Shown here one piece after another: positions 15,457 through 23,331 of a DNA stretch of 36,718 nt. A program made the translations under genes and the position numbers. The notes below the pieces were generated by a model. The model searched no databases, was not told the origin of the DNA, and worked only from the letters and a program-made list of their open reading frames with translations. Each line of letters begins with the position of its first letter. The first letter of the stretch is position 1. The stretch comes from Alistipes sp. (GTDB lineage: Bacteria; Bacteroidota; Bacteroidia; Bacteroidales; Rikenellaceae): assembly GCA_017629035.1 (NCBI GenBank), contig JAGBXX010000033.1:1-36718 (forward strand), given 5' to 3'.

Positions 15457-17214
15457 ATGGTAAAAAAATTATATATTTGTATCGTGAAACGAGCAACGAC
15501 AATACTACATCAGCTGCAGAGCATAACCCCAGGAGTATACCTGGTGTTGTGTGCACTCGTCGTACTTGTCGCTCTTGGCTCCTGCACCCCAACCAAAGAT
15601 CCCGACCATATCCTCGAGCGCATAGCACAAGCCGATGCTATCAAGGAGAGCAATCCTACGCAGGCATGCGACATCATGAGATCGATAGATCGTGATAGCA
15701 TTGTCACCGAGGAGGGCCTGGCACGCTACGCCCTGATATATAGCGAGGCCTGCTACTTTAGCCGTGGATATATCGACGTGGACTCTCTGAGCAGCATTGC
15801 CTTGCGCTTCTACTCCGAGACCGATATGCACAATGAGCATGCACGCGCCCAGTTCCAGCAGGCCTACGTGATGTACAACGCCAACAAGCACCCCGAGACG
15901 ATGATCGCTCTACTCGAGGCTGAGAAGCTGCTCGAGAATTGCGACAATGAGCGTCTGCTGGGTGTCGTACACCGCTCCAAGGGCGACGTGTACCACTATG
16001 GTGGACTCTATCAGAATAGCTTCGAATCGTATAGCAAGGCCATCGAGAGTTTTGAGCGATGCGGGCTGCAATACCACATATACTTCTCTAAGTACAACAA
16101 GGCTCGTGCGGCTACAATGATTCGTGACTATGAGCTTGCCGAGCGTCTATTCTTCGAGGCACGAGACTGGGCCATAGAGAACGACGACAAGGATTTTCTA
16201 TGCGTGGTGCTTCACGAGCTCTGCGAGATGTATCTCCTGCGCAGAAACTTTACAAAGTGTGCCGAGGCCGTTGAGATGTTCGAGCGCTACGACTGCGCCA
16301 AGTGGCTTATGTCTCGCTACTATGCCATTCGCGCCATTGTGGAGCTCCAGGTGAACAACGATCTCCAGGCTGCATACTCTATGCTCGACCTCGCCGAACA
16401 ACACCCACAACGTGACGAGGAGATTATCGAGAAAACACGATACCTTATATATAAACATACGGGTAACGACACCGAGGCACTCAAGTGGTGCGAGAAGCTA
16501 CTCGTGCGCAGCAACAACTACACTAGGGAGGTTGTCTCACAACCCGTGCTCGACTATCAGATAGACCTGCTACGCACCAAACTCAGCCACGAGGAGGCAC
16601 AGAAGGAGGCTATCATCCGAGAGCGCAACCTCTCCTTCAAACTCAATATGGCGATCTTTATCTCGTTTACGATCATCATCCTGCTTCTTGTCATCCTGCA
16701 GCGCATACGCGTAAGACAGAAGGATCGTGATATTGACCATTATGTAGCAATGATCGACAAGCTGCAGCTTACACGTAACGATATTTCGCAGCCTATGGCC
16801 GACGCCATCGACCGACTATACAACGACCGACTCAAGGAGCTAAACCACCTATGCGAGACATTCTACGAGCATAGCGATACATCACGTCAGGTGTCGAAGG
16901 TGTTCGAGGAGGTGCGCCTCACAATCGAGCAGATCAAGGGCGACGATGCACGTATCGACGAGCTCGAGCGCTCGGTGAACAGCTACCACAATGGTCTTAT
17001 GTCGAAGCTCAGGGAGCAGTGTCCAAAACTCAACGATAAAGAGCTCAAAGTTGCATTATATAGCTATGCTGGTTTTTCGGCACGAGCAATTTCGGTCTTT
17101 GTGGATAGCAATCCTGTCGCTCTGTCGAAGATTAAATATCGCATGAAGACAAAAATCAAAGAGTGCGATGGTCCCGACGCTGATATGCTCATCCAGAACC
17201 TCATAGACCGTTAG
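15457..17214 (+). CDS. Membrane-bound TPR protein with C-terminal HTH
   Basis: This 585-residue protein (from ATG 15457) has a lipoprotein-like N-terminus with a hydrophobic stretch and a G-S-C lipobox (Cys43), several TPR-like helical repeats (about 50-370), one transmembrane helix (about 397-416), a coiled region and a C-terminal helix-turn-helix (about 523-570). The HTH resembles LuxR-type domains, with KLNDKELKVALYSYAGFSARAIS as the LxxxE...G.S...I pattern; only its overall form is recognised. This matches Bacteroidetes TPR regulators that sense outside and bind DNA inside. An upstream GTG (15436) adds seven residues. A GTG at 15484 would give a shorter, more typical signal peptide. Targets are unknown; the divergent CotH-like gene is a candidate. 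Confidence 0.8.
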   Translation: MVKKLYICIVKRATTILHQLQSITPGVYLVLCALVVLVALGSCTPTKDPDHILERIAQADAIKESNPTQACDIMRSIDRDSIVTEEGLARYALIYSEACYFSRGYIDVDSLSSIALRFYSETDMHNEHARAQFQQAYVMYNANKHPETMIALLEAEKLLENCDNERLLGVVHRSKGDVYHYGGLYQNSFESYSKAIESFERCGLQYHIYFSKYNKARAATMIRDYELAERLFFEARDWAIENDDKDFLCVVLHELCEMYLLRRNFTKCAEAVEMFERYDCAKWLMSRYYAIRAIVELQVNNDLQAAYSMLDLAEQHPQRDEEIIEKTRYLIYKHTGNDTEALKWCEKLLVRSNNYTREVVSQPVLDYQIDLLRTKLSHEEAQKEAIIRERNLSFKLNMAIFISFTIIILLLVILQRIRVRQKDRDIDHYVAMIDKLQLTRNDISQPMADAIDRLYNDRLKELNHLCETFYEHSDTSRQVSKVFEEVRLTIEQIKGDDARIDELERSVNSYHNGLMSKLREQCPKLNDKELKVALYSYAGFSARAISVFVDSNPVALSKIKYRMKTKIKECDGPDADMLIQNLIDR

Positions 17215-17231
17215 TCGCTGATAATCAGCGA
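17215..17231 (+). terminator. Short hairpin after regulator stop
   Basis: A 7-bp stem with a 3-base loop starts directly after the stop codon and is followed by only three T residues, so it is a weak terminator at best. An inverted copy of its central 11 bases (CTGATTATCAG) lies at 17277-17287. Confidence 0.4.
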
Positions 17232-17377
17232 TTTAGACCCTATTTCTCAAAAGTCTATTTCCATCGCTGTAACTTGCTGATTATCAGGCCCGAGAAAATT
17301 TTTCAAAATCTCATTTTTCAACTCCCTGAAACTCAACTACTTACAAAGTGGTCGGGGAAATCTTTTATTGATAAAAA

Positions 17378-17409
17378 TTTGGTATTTATGGAACGTCGTA
17401 TTAATTTTG
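17378..17409 (+). promoter_or_regulatory. Full promoter with no protein gene downstream
   Basis: TTTG at 17378-17381 and TAATTTTG at 17402-17409 are separated by 20 bases, the best form of the Bacteroidetes promoter. Transcription should begin near 17416, where no protein gene follows on this strand. Confidence 0.75.
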
Positions 17410-17415
17410 TACCAG

Positions 17416-17648
17416 CAAACAAAGGGTAGAGAACACGCCGAGATTGGTTACTCGAATAGTGTTGCAAGATATTAAGAATATCGCCTTCTGCTTTACGGCT
17501 AAAAATGAGTAGAACCTATTTTAGACTTTGGTCGAATATATAGAGCATAGTGCTCAAAAAAATTGGTTAATGTATATTATGTGTGTCCGCGAGTCTGCCA
17601 AGAGCAGATAGCAAAAAGAGCTTCCCTTTTGGGGAAGCTCTTCTGTTT
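17416..17648 (+). ncRNA. Candidate small RNA of about 230 nt
   Basis: A complete promoter starts this stretch and a strong terminator ends it. The only noticeable ORF inside is 12 codons (17505-17543). Several local hairpins are visible: AACAC/GTGTT (17432-17436 with 17459-17463) enclosing GAG/CTC, GATATT/AATATC (17468-17482), GAGCA/TGCTC (17543-17555) and TCTGC/GCAGA (17594-17608). The size and free-standing setting would fit a regulatory RNA such as 6S, but I do not recognise a family. The rest of 17215-17666 holds no gene that I can support. Confidence 0.5.
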
Positions 17649-17650
17649 TT
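17616..17650. terminator. Bidirectional terminator
   Basis: An 11-bp stem (616-626 with 632-642 of the 17 kb block) with a short T-rich loop. On the plus strand it is followed by CTGTTTTT, and on the minus strand by TTTTTGC. It can end both the candidate small RNA and the convergent channel gene. Confidence 0.88.
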
Positions 17651-17666
17651 ATACTCCGATAGGGAG

Positions 17667-18917
17667 CTATGCCTTGACGTCGTAGCTCGAAGGGGCCTGG
17701 TAGACCTTGAGCTCGAAACATGGAGCAAGAGCCACGATATAGGCCATGATCTCATTCTGCAAACCCTCGTAGTATACCCAGCGAGTATCGGCCGAGAAGC
17801 AGTATAGCTCGATTGGCATACCCCACTGCGTAGGCTGCAGCTGGCGAACCATGCTCAGCATATTGCCATTGATGCGTGGATGCGTAGCGACAAAACGGGT
17901 AACGGAGCGAGTAAAGAGGTCGAGGTTTGTAAGCGGAAGGCCCTCCTCGGTCTTTGTAGCAATATCGGCAATGGCAGCCTTGGCGAGCTCGTTCTGGGCA
18001 ATGCGCTCAAGAAGCTTGTCGTCGACAAACTTTACCGATGTCATATCGATATTCAGCGAACGCTTGATGCGTCTACCTCCGGTCTCGAACATCGCCTGCC
18101 AGTTGTCGAAAGGCTCGTTAACAAGCAGGTAGGGAGGGATAGTCTGCAGGGTGTTGTCCCAGGCACGTATCTTAACGGTAGTGAGCGCCACCTCCTCGAT
18201 AACACCATCGACACCATGGCTCGGCATAGAGATCCAGTCGCCCACCTTAAGCATCTTGTTGACCGAGAGCTGAATGCCCGCAACAAAGCCGAGGATGCTA
18301 TTCTGGAATATCAACATGAGCACAGCCGCCGAGGCACCAAGACCCGTGAGGAGCATGGTTGGCGACTTGTCGATGATGATTGCTATAATGAGTATCGAGG
18401 CGATGCAGAGCACTATCACCTGGCATGTCTGCATGAGTCCCTTGATGGGTCGTCCGTGGAGCGCAGGGCGCTTGTCGGCAATCTCGAATGCCATACGTAT
18501 CACAGCATTGAAGAATCGCACGAAGGCCACGACGATATATATATCAACGCCACGATAGAGTATGGTGGTGAGCAACGAGTGGTTATCTCCGCTTGGGAAG
18601 GCTATGGGCAGCAGGGCGTAGATCGTGAGAGGAATCACGATGTTGCACATGCGTGAGAGCACGCTGTGATCAAAGAGCATATCGTCCCACGACGCCTTGG
18701 TACGACGCACAATATTGCGCACGAGGCGCAGCACCACACGTCGTAGCACCATGTCGACACTCAGGGCAAGAATAATGATCAACAACAGCAGCACCCACTC
18801 GTCGATAGAGTCTGCTGTCTTGACACTTGCACCCCACTCCGTAAGCTTAGTATTTACAAGCTCTAATATCTCATTTGTGGTCTGCTCGACCACCTCGCTT
18901 TTAACATTCTCCTCCAT
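17667..18917 (-). CDS. MscS-type mechanosensitive channel
   Basis: This is a 416-residue inner-membrane protein from the ATG at 18917. It has about four hydrophobic helices (first near residue 40), and the last is the pore helix with the Gly/Ala pattern GLGASAAVLMLIFQNSILGFVAGIQ. The beta domain with KVGDWISMPSHGVDGVIEEVALTTVKIRAWDN follows, then a cytoplasmic C-terminal domain. Such channels open under membrane tension and release solutes on hypo-osmotic shock. A longer reading from 19028 (453 residues) would start inside the terminator hairpin of the upstream gene, so I reject it. A weak -7 box (TACCTTTA, minus strand 18947-18954) lies just upstream of the chosen start. Confidence 0.88.
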   Translation of the reverse strand: MEENVKSEVVEQTTNEILELVNTKLTEWGASVKTADSIDEWVLLLLIIILALSVDMVLRRVVLRLVRNIVRRTKASWDDMLFDHSVLSRMCNIVIPLTIYALLPIAFPSGDNHSLLTTILYRGVDIYIVVAFVRFFNAVIRMAFEIADKRPALHGRPIKGLMQTCQVIVLCIASILIIAIIIDKSPTMLLTGLGASAAVLMLIFQNSILGFVAGIQLSVNKMLKVGDWISMPSHGVDGVIEEVALTTVKIRAWDNTLQTIPPYLLVNEPFDNWQAMFETGGRRIKRSLNIDMTSVKFVDDKLLERIAQNELAKAAIADIATKTEEGLPLTNLDLFTRSVTRFVATHPRINGNMLSMVRQLQPTQWGMPIELYCFSADTRWVYYEGLQNEIMAYIVALAPCFELKVYQAPSSYDVKA

Positions 18918-18984
18918 ACTATTATATATATAGGTAAATCCGAGGCTAAAGGTAACAAAAATTATGGAATTAACCTCGAGTGGA

Positions 18985-19023
18985 TATAAAAATTCTCGCC
19001 ACCCGAAGCCGAGTAGCGAGAAT
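18985..19023 (-). terminator. Terminator after the WG-repeat gene
   Basis: On the minus strand an 8-bp stem (18992-18999 with 19016-19023) continues into six further pairs including G-T around a GCTT tetraloop and runs into TTTTTATAT. It ends the WG-repeat transcript and overlaps the N-terminal extension of the channel ORF. Confidence 0.85.
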
Positions 19024-19058
19024 ATCAAGTAGATAGATTAAATAACGGGGACAAGATA

Positions 19059-19814
19059 TTACCATGATTGTACACGACCATCAGTATAAACTGCATATTC
19101 GTAAGCTCCCTTTTCTGCTTCATAATATCCGTCATCATAATCATAAGACCAGATTTTATCATATTGCGCAGATGCGATGACCTTTCCATTGATATTAACA
19201 AGTCCATACTTACCGTTCAGGGTAAAACGTGCAATATTATTGTTATCGAATTCTTCGATACTGTCATACTGAGCTGCTAGGATAACCTTTCCTGTGTTAT
19301 CGATGATACCCCACTTATCATTCAACTTAAAGAAAGCACGGTTTCGGTCAAAATGAGTAACCTTCTCGTATTTAGGAGCAATGATAATCTTACCCTCAGG
19401 GTTTATAAATCCATAATATACGCCCTGTCGAATCCTGATAAGACCACAATTAACATCGCCATCAATCTCATACTGAGGTGTTTGCTCCACCTCCTCAGTG
19501 GCAACCTCCTCATCGCTCTGCATAGAGGCGATAAGTTCGTCAATCTTAGTCGTGATGGCAACTACCTGCTCGGAGTTTGATTTATATGAACTCTCGAGAT
19601 CTTGGTATGCAGCAACCATAGTCTTGAGTTGCTCAGCAAACAACTTGTTGCTCTCGGCTATAGCCGTAAGTTGATCGATTTGTGTCTGAAGCTCAACATT
19701 TTGAGTCTTAAGGGCATTGAGCTCCTCGGTGAGTGCCAACACCTCCTTCTTCTGTGCCGAAGCACTGACTATGGTAATCAATGCAAGGCAGATGAGTGCA
19801 AATATACGTTTCAT
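19059..19814 (-). CDS. Exported coiled-coil protein with WG repeats
   Basis: This 251-residue protein has a Sec signal (1-20, cleavage before Gln21), a coiled coil (about 22-98) rich in Leu/Gln/Glu, an acidic linker with ATEEVEQT, and three WG-type repeats. The repeats are recognisable as GVYYGFINPEGKIIIAPKY (131-149), DKWGIIDNTGKVILAAQY (166-183) and GKYGLVNINGKVIASAQY (201-218). WG repeats form small beta modules of unknown, probably binding, function. The codon usage looks more AT-rich than its neighbours. The coiled coil suggests that it oligomerises in the periplasm. Its promoter is near-consensus and its terminator is strong, so it is a single-gene transcript. Confidence 0.85.
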   Translation of the reverse strand: MKRIFALICLALITIVSASAQKKEVLALTEELNALKTQNVELQTQIDQLTAIAESNKLFAEQLKTMVAAYQDLESSYKSNSEQVVAITTKIDELIASMQSDEEVATEEVEQTPQYEIDGDVNCGLIRIRQGVYYGFINPEGKIIIAPKYEKVTHFDRNRAFFKLNDKWGIIDNTGKVILAAQYDSIEEFDNNNIARFTLNGKYGLVNINGKVIASAQYDKIWSYDYDDGYYEAEKGAYEYAVYTDGRVQSW

Positions 19815-19843
19815 AATATCTGTTTAGTTAAAAATCGGTAGTA

Positions 19844-19874
19844 CAAATATAGGAAATATTTTATCTATTTCAAA
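19844..19874 (-). promoter_or_regulatory. Promoter of the WG-repeat gene
   Basis: On the minus strand TTTG (19871-19874) and TATATTTG (19844-19851) are separated by 19 bases, 29 bases before the ATG. This is a near-ideal Bacteroidetes promoter. Confidence 0.75.
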
Positions 19875-19899
19875 AGCGAAACTGATATACCGACTATTA

Positions 19900-20027
19900 A
19901 ATTTGTGGTTAGAAGGCTGTAGATGTGGCCTCGATAAAGAAATTGGCTCGGATGGATAGTACTCGGCGTACATTCCATTCGAGCCAATGATTGAGAGGTC
20001 AAGAATGACCCCTTATCACCACAAATT
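19900..20027. repeat. Inverted repeat enclosing fab 3' hairpins
   Basis: The 10 bases at 19900-19909 are the exact reverse complement of 20018-20027, and they enclose both hairpins downstream of fabG. The right arm includes two bases of the fabG stop codon. The whole could fold as one multi-branched 3' structure. Confidence 0.65.
19933..19988 (-). terminator. Terminator of the fab operon
   Basis: A 9-bp stem (19942-19950 with 19980-19988) continues through inner pairs (ATGGA/TCCAT, GTAC/GTAC) and is followed on the minus strand by TTCTTTAT. It lies about 40 bases after the fabG stop. A second hairpin (19997-20001 with 20006-20010) precedes it. Confidence 0.75.
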
Positions 20028-20772
20028 AGCAGTTCATTGCACCACAACAGTGAATAGTCTGACCGCTAACATACGAAGAGAGGTCAGAAGCGAGGAACAA
20101 TGCTACGTTAGCAACATCCTCTGGGGTACCGCCACGACGCATAGGAATCTGCTGTGCCCACTGATCCTTGATCTCCTGTGAGAGCTGGTTGGTCATCTCG
20201 GTGATGATGAAGCCTGGGGCGATGCAGTTAGCACGGATGCCACGAGGACCCATCTCCTTAGCGATAGACTTAGCAAGACCGATCATACCTGCCTTAGATG
20301 CAGAGTAGTTGCACTGGCCAGCGTTGCCTGAAACGCCTACTACAGATGACATGTTGATGATAGAACCACCACGCTGCTTAGCCATGATAGGGGTAACGGC
20401 GTGGATGAAGTTGAAGGCTGACTTGAGGTTCACGTTGATGACAGCATCCCACTGAGCCTCAGACATACGCATCATAAGGCCATCCTTAGTGATACCTGCA
20501 TTGTTAACGAGCACATCGATGCGACCGAAGTCCTCGACAACCTGCTTAACAACCTCGTGAGTCTCGTCGAAGTTAGCTGCGTTCGAAGCATAAGCCTTAG
20601 CCTTAACGCCCATAGCCTCAAGCTCCTTAACAGTCTCCTCAACAGCCTCGTTGATAGCCAAATCGGTGAATGCTACGTTAGCACCCTCCTGGGCAAAACG
20701 CACAGCAATAGCCTTGCCAATGCCACGACCTGCACCCGTAACGAGTGCTACCTTACCTTCGAGAAGTTTCAT
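20026..20772 (-). CDS. fabG: 3-oxoacyl-ACP reductase
   Basis: This 248-residue short-chain dehydrogenase reduces 3-oxoacyl-ACP with NADPH in the fatty-acid elongation cycle. It has the cofactor motif TGAGRGIG (12-19), NNAG (90-93), Asn114, the Ser of INMSSVVG (143 or nearby) and the YxxxK pair Tyr156/Lys160. The C-terminus ends in HCCGAMNC, with three cysteines, a less usual tail for FabG. It is the last gene of fabH-fabF-fabG, 33 bases after fabF, and no acpP gene is in this operon. Confidence 0.95.
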   Translation of the reverse strand: MKLLEGKVALVTGAGRGIGKAIAVRFAQEGANVAFTDLAINEAVEETVKELEAMGVKAKAYASNAANFDETHEVVKQVVEDFGRIDVLVNNAGITKDGLMMRMSEAQWDAVINVNLKSAFNFIHAVTPIMAKQRGGSIINMSSVVGVSGNAGQCNYSASKAGMIGLAKSIAKEMGPRGIRANCIAPGFIITEMTNQLSQEIKDQWAQQIPMRRGGTPEDVANVALFLASDLSSYVSGQTIHCCGAMNC

Positions 20773-20805
20773 AGTTATATCTTTTCTTGTTTCACTTTTA
20801 CTTGA

Positions 20806-22059
20806 TTACTTGTTCTCCCACTTGCGGAGTGCTACGCAGGCATTGTGACCACCGAAGCCGAGTGAGTTAGAGATAGCCACTGTGAGTGGTGCCTCAACAG
20901 CCTTGAGTGGTGTGTAGTCGAGGTCGCACTCAGGATCTGGGTTTGTAAGACCGATAGTAGGTGTTACGATACCGTGGTGCAATGACAACGCCGAAGCGAT
21001 AAGCTCAACAGCACCTGTGGCGCCGAGCATGTGACCTGTGATAGACTTTGTAGAGGTGATCTTAGCCTTCTTAGCAGCCTCCTCGCCCATAGCAAGCTTG
21101 ATAGCCTTGGTCTCAGCAGCATCGTTGAGAGGGGTACCTGTACCGTGAGCGTTGATGTAGAGGAGATCCTTGTCTGCGTCGAACTGAGCCTCGTCGAGCG
21201 CCTGCTTGATAGCACGTGAAGCAGGGATACCATCAGGACGTGGAGCAGTGAAGTGGTGAGCATCGCAGCTGTTGCCGTAGCCTACAACCTCAGCGTAGAT
21301 CTTAGCACCACGCTTCTCGGCGCTCTCCAAGCTCTCGAAGATCATCATACCTGCACCCTCAGCGATAACAAAACCGTGGCGGTCAGCAGAGAATGGCAAT
21401 GATGCCTGGAGTGGATCCTCAGAGCGTGACAACGCCTTGCTGTTAGCAAAACCACCGATAGCCAATGGGTGTACCGAAGCCTCGGCACCACCAGTGATGA
21501 TAGCATCAGCATAGCCATGCTTGATTGCACGATAAGCCTCGCCTGCAGCGTGAGTACCTGTAGCACAAGCTGTTACAACAGGAAGACATACACCCTGAGC
21601 ATTGTGAGAGATAGCAACATTACCCGAAGCAATGTTTGAGATCATCATAGGCACGAAGAATGGAGAGATACGGCCTACACCCTCCTCCAAGAGCACCTTA
21701 GTCTGGTTAACAAATGTATCCATACCACCGATACCAGAGCCAATATATACGCCAAGACGCTCAGGATCGATATTCTCGCCACTAACCAAGCCAGAATCCT
21801 TCATCGCATCCGATGCAGCAGCCATAGCATATACGCAGAACTTATCGCTGCGACGTGCAAGACCAGCATTGAGCTCATACTCCGACTGGTTGAAGTTCTT
21901 AACCTGGCCAGCAACCTTAACAGGAAGGTTGTACTCGTCCAAGCCCTGAATAAAGTCAATACCGCAATTACCCTCGACAAGGTTCTTCCAAGTCTCACCA
22001 GCATGGTTACCCACTGGGGTGATAGCACCAATACCTGTGATAACTACTCTCTGTTCCAT
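20806..22059 (-). CDS. fabF: 3-oxoacyl-ACP synthase II
   Basis: This 417-residue elongating beta-ketoacyl-ACP synthase catalyses Claisen condensation of acyl-enzyme with malonyl-ACP. The catalytic Cys-His-His triad is complete: Cys165 in VTACATGTH, His305 in NAHGTGTPLND and His343 in SITGHMLGATG. The length fits FabF. It lies 67 bases after fabH. Bacteroidales usually have a separate acpP next to fabF, but here fabG follows directly. Confidence 0.95.
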   Translation of the reverse strand: MEQRVVITGIGAITPVGNHAGETWKNLVEGNCGIDFIQGLDEYNLPVKVAGQVKNFNQSEYELNAGLARRSDKFCVYAMAAASDAMKDSGLVSGENIDPERLGVYIGSGIGGMDTFVNQTKVLLEEGVGRISPFFVPMMISNIASGNVAISHNAQGVCLPVVTACATGTHAAGEAYRAIKHGYADAIITGGAEASVHPLAIGGFANSKALSRSEDPLQASLPFSADRHGFVIAEGAGMMIFESLESAEKRGAKIYAEVVGYGNSCDAHHFTAPRPDGIPASRAIKQALDEAQFDADKDLLYINAHGTGTPLNDAAETKAIKLAMGEEAAKKAKITSTKSITGHMLGATGAVELIASALSLHHGIVTPTIGLTNPDPECDLDYTPLKAVEAPLTVAISNSLGFGGHNACVALRKWENK

Positions 22060-22126
22060 TTTTTATGTTTCTCTATTTATTGCACCCTTTGACAGATGCT
22101 GTTAATAATCAAATACTTAAATCAAA

Positions 22127-23080
22127 TTATTTTGCCCACTCAATAACACAAGCACCAGTGGTGAAGCCAGCACCAAAGGCACTGAACACCAACTTATCGC
22201 CCTTCTGAAGCTTGCCCGAGCGATTGAGCTCATCGAGCAACGCTGGGAGTGCTGCTGACGAGATATTGCCATAGCGCTCCACGTTGTGTGGCACCTTAGA
22301 CTCGTCGACACCAAGGAAGCCTCGGATAGAGTCAATGATGCGGCGGTTAGCCTGGTGCAAGACGTAGTACTTAATATCCTCGGCCTCAAGACCTGTCTGG
22401 TTGAGAAGCTTGCGGATATCACGGCATGAGCTTGTCACAGCATGCTTAAATACCTCACGACCACGCATCACGAGTGGCTCGAAGTTCTCCTCCTTGTCGA
22501 TATAAGGGGTAGGCTCGAGTGCACGCTGGTAGTAGAGCACGTCGGTAAGCGACGACGTAGTAAGACGGATAGCCTTGAGCTCGTCGCCCTCAGTGACAAC
22601 AGCGGCACCAGCACCATCACCAAAGAGCACGCAGGTGCTACGGTTCTGCCAGCTCACCATGCGTGATGGCTCTTCGGCACATACAATAAGAATGTTCTTA
22701 GCCTTCTTGCACTTGATCTTATCCTCGGCAATATCCATCGCAAAGATAAATCCAGCACAAGCAGCGTTGATATCTACTGTTGGACAAGTAGCGCCAATCT
22801 TACCCTGGATGATGCAGCTGAGCGCAGGTGTAACATACTCGTTAACCACGTTCGAGCAGATAATAAAGTCGATGTCGGCAGCTGTAAGACCCGCATCCTC
22901 GAGGGCCTTGTTGGCTGCAATCACAGCCATATCCTCCAACTTCTCCGATGAGATCACACAACGCTCCTTGATACCAGTACGCTCAGTGATCCACTCGTCA
23001 GTTGTCTCAAGGAACTGCTCAAGCATCTCATTTGTCACTGCACACTTAGGGTGCGCAGCTCCTGTTCCGATAATTTTCAT
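22127..23080 (-). CDS. fabH: 3-oxoacyl-ACP synthase III
   Basis: This 317-residue initiating condensing enzyme joins an acyl-CoA primer to malonyl-ACP. The Cys108 (NAACAGF), His242 (LHQANRR) and Asn272 (YGNISSAALP) triad is intact, and the N-terminal TTDEWITERTGIKER signature is typical of FabH. In this group FabH choice of primer sets branched or straight chains, but the primer cannot be read from sequence. It is the first gene of the operon. Its start lies 133 bases downstream of the -7 box, leaving an unusually long leader. Confidence 0.95.
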   Translation of the reverse strand: MKIIGTGAAHPKCAVTNEMLEQFLETTDEWITERTGIKERCVISSEKLEDMAVIAANKALEDAGLTAADIDFIICSNVVNEYVTPALSCIIQGKIGATCPTVDINAACAGFIFAMDIAEDKIKCKKAKNILIVCAEEPSRMVSWQNRSTCVLFGDGAGAAVVTEGDELKAIRLTTSSLTDVLYYQRALEPTPYIDKEENFEPLVMRGREVFKHAVTSSCRDIRKLLNQTGLEAEDIKYYVLHQANRRIIDSIRGFLGVDESKVPHNVERYGNISSAALPALLDELNRSGKLQKGDKLVFSAFGAGFTTGACVIEWAK

Positions 23081-23212
23081 CTGAAAATATAGTTTAGTTC
23101 AATAATAAATACTTAAATAAGCGAGCATTGGGCTAACATTTGGCCTTAGCAACTGCCACTCACGGCTACAACACTGCTCATAGTCCCGCAATTATGTTTG
23201 CCAATTTCGGTG

Positions 23213-23245
23213 CAAAGATACGTTATGCGAGCGTATACGCACGAA
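23213..23245 (-). promoter_or_regulatory. Promoter of the fabH-fabF-fabG operon
   Basis: On the minus strand TATCTTTG (23213-23220) is a perfect -7 box. TTCG (23242-23245), one base off TTTG, lies 21 bases upstream and sits beside the first of the three direct repeats. A leader of about 125 bases precedes fabH; no riboswitch was recognised in it. Confidence 0.65.
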
Positions 23246-23248
23246 GAA

Positions 23249-23300
23249 TGTGGTAAAAACCGGTATTTTGTGGTGAAAACGCAATATGTGTGGTAAAAAT
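23249..23300 (+). promoter_or_regulatory. Three phased 12-bp operator-like repeats
   Basis: The element TGTGGTRAAAAY occurs at 23249-23260, 23269-23280 and 23289-23300, exactly 20 bases apart. A weaker fourth copy (TGTGGTCATAAC, 23330-23341) overlaps the -7 box of the LytTR gene. LytTR domains are known to bind direct repeats spaced about two helical turns apart, so this is the predicted binding site of the neighbouring regulator. It lies between both -33 regions. Confidence 0.8.
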
Positions 23301-23331
23301 TTTGTCGAAAATGAAAAATTTAATATTTTTG
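23301..23331 (+). promoter_or_regulatory. Promoter of the LytTR regulator gene
   Basis: TTTG (23301-23304) and TATTTTTG (23324-23331) are separated by 19 bases and lie 27 bases before the ATG at 23359. The third repeat ends one base before the TTTG. Confidence 0.75.

Noticed and set aside
17880-18656. 258-codon open frame antisense to the MscS-type gene
   Set aside because: Contained in a gene with recognisable MscS motifs and has no promoter of its own.
18918-19028. N-terminal extension of the MscS-type gene
   Set aside because: It translates the terminator hairpin of the upstream gene; the start at 18917 is preferred.
23081-23206. Riboswitch in the long fabH leader
   Set aside because: No known aptamer pattern was recognised in the leader.
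23249-23300. CRISPR array as explanation of the spaced repeats
   Set aside because: The repeats are only 12 bp with 8-bp gaps, three copies and no cas genes; an operator array fits better.
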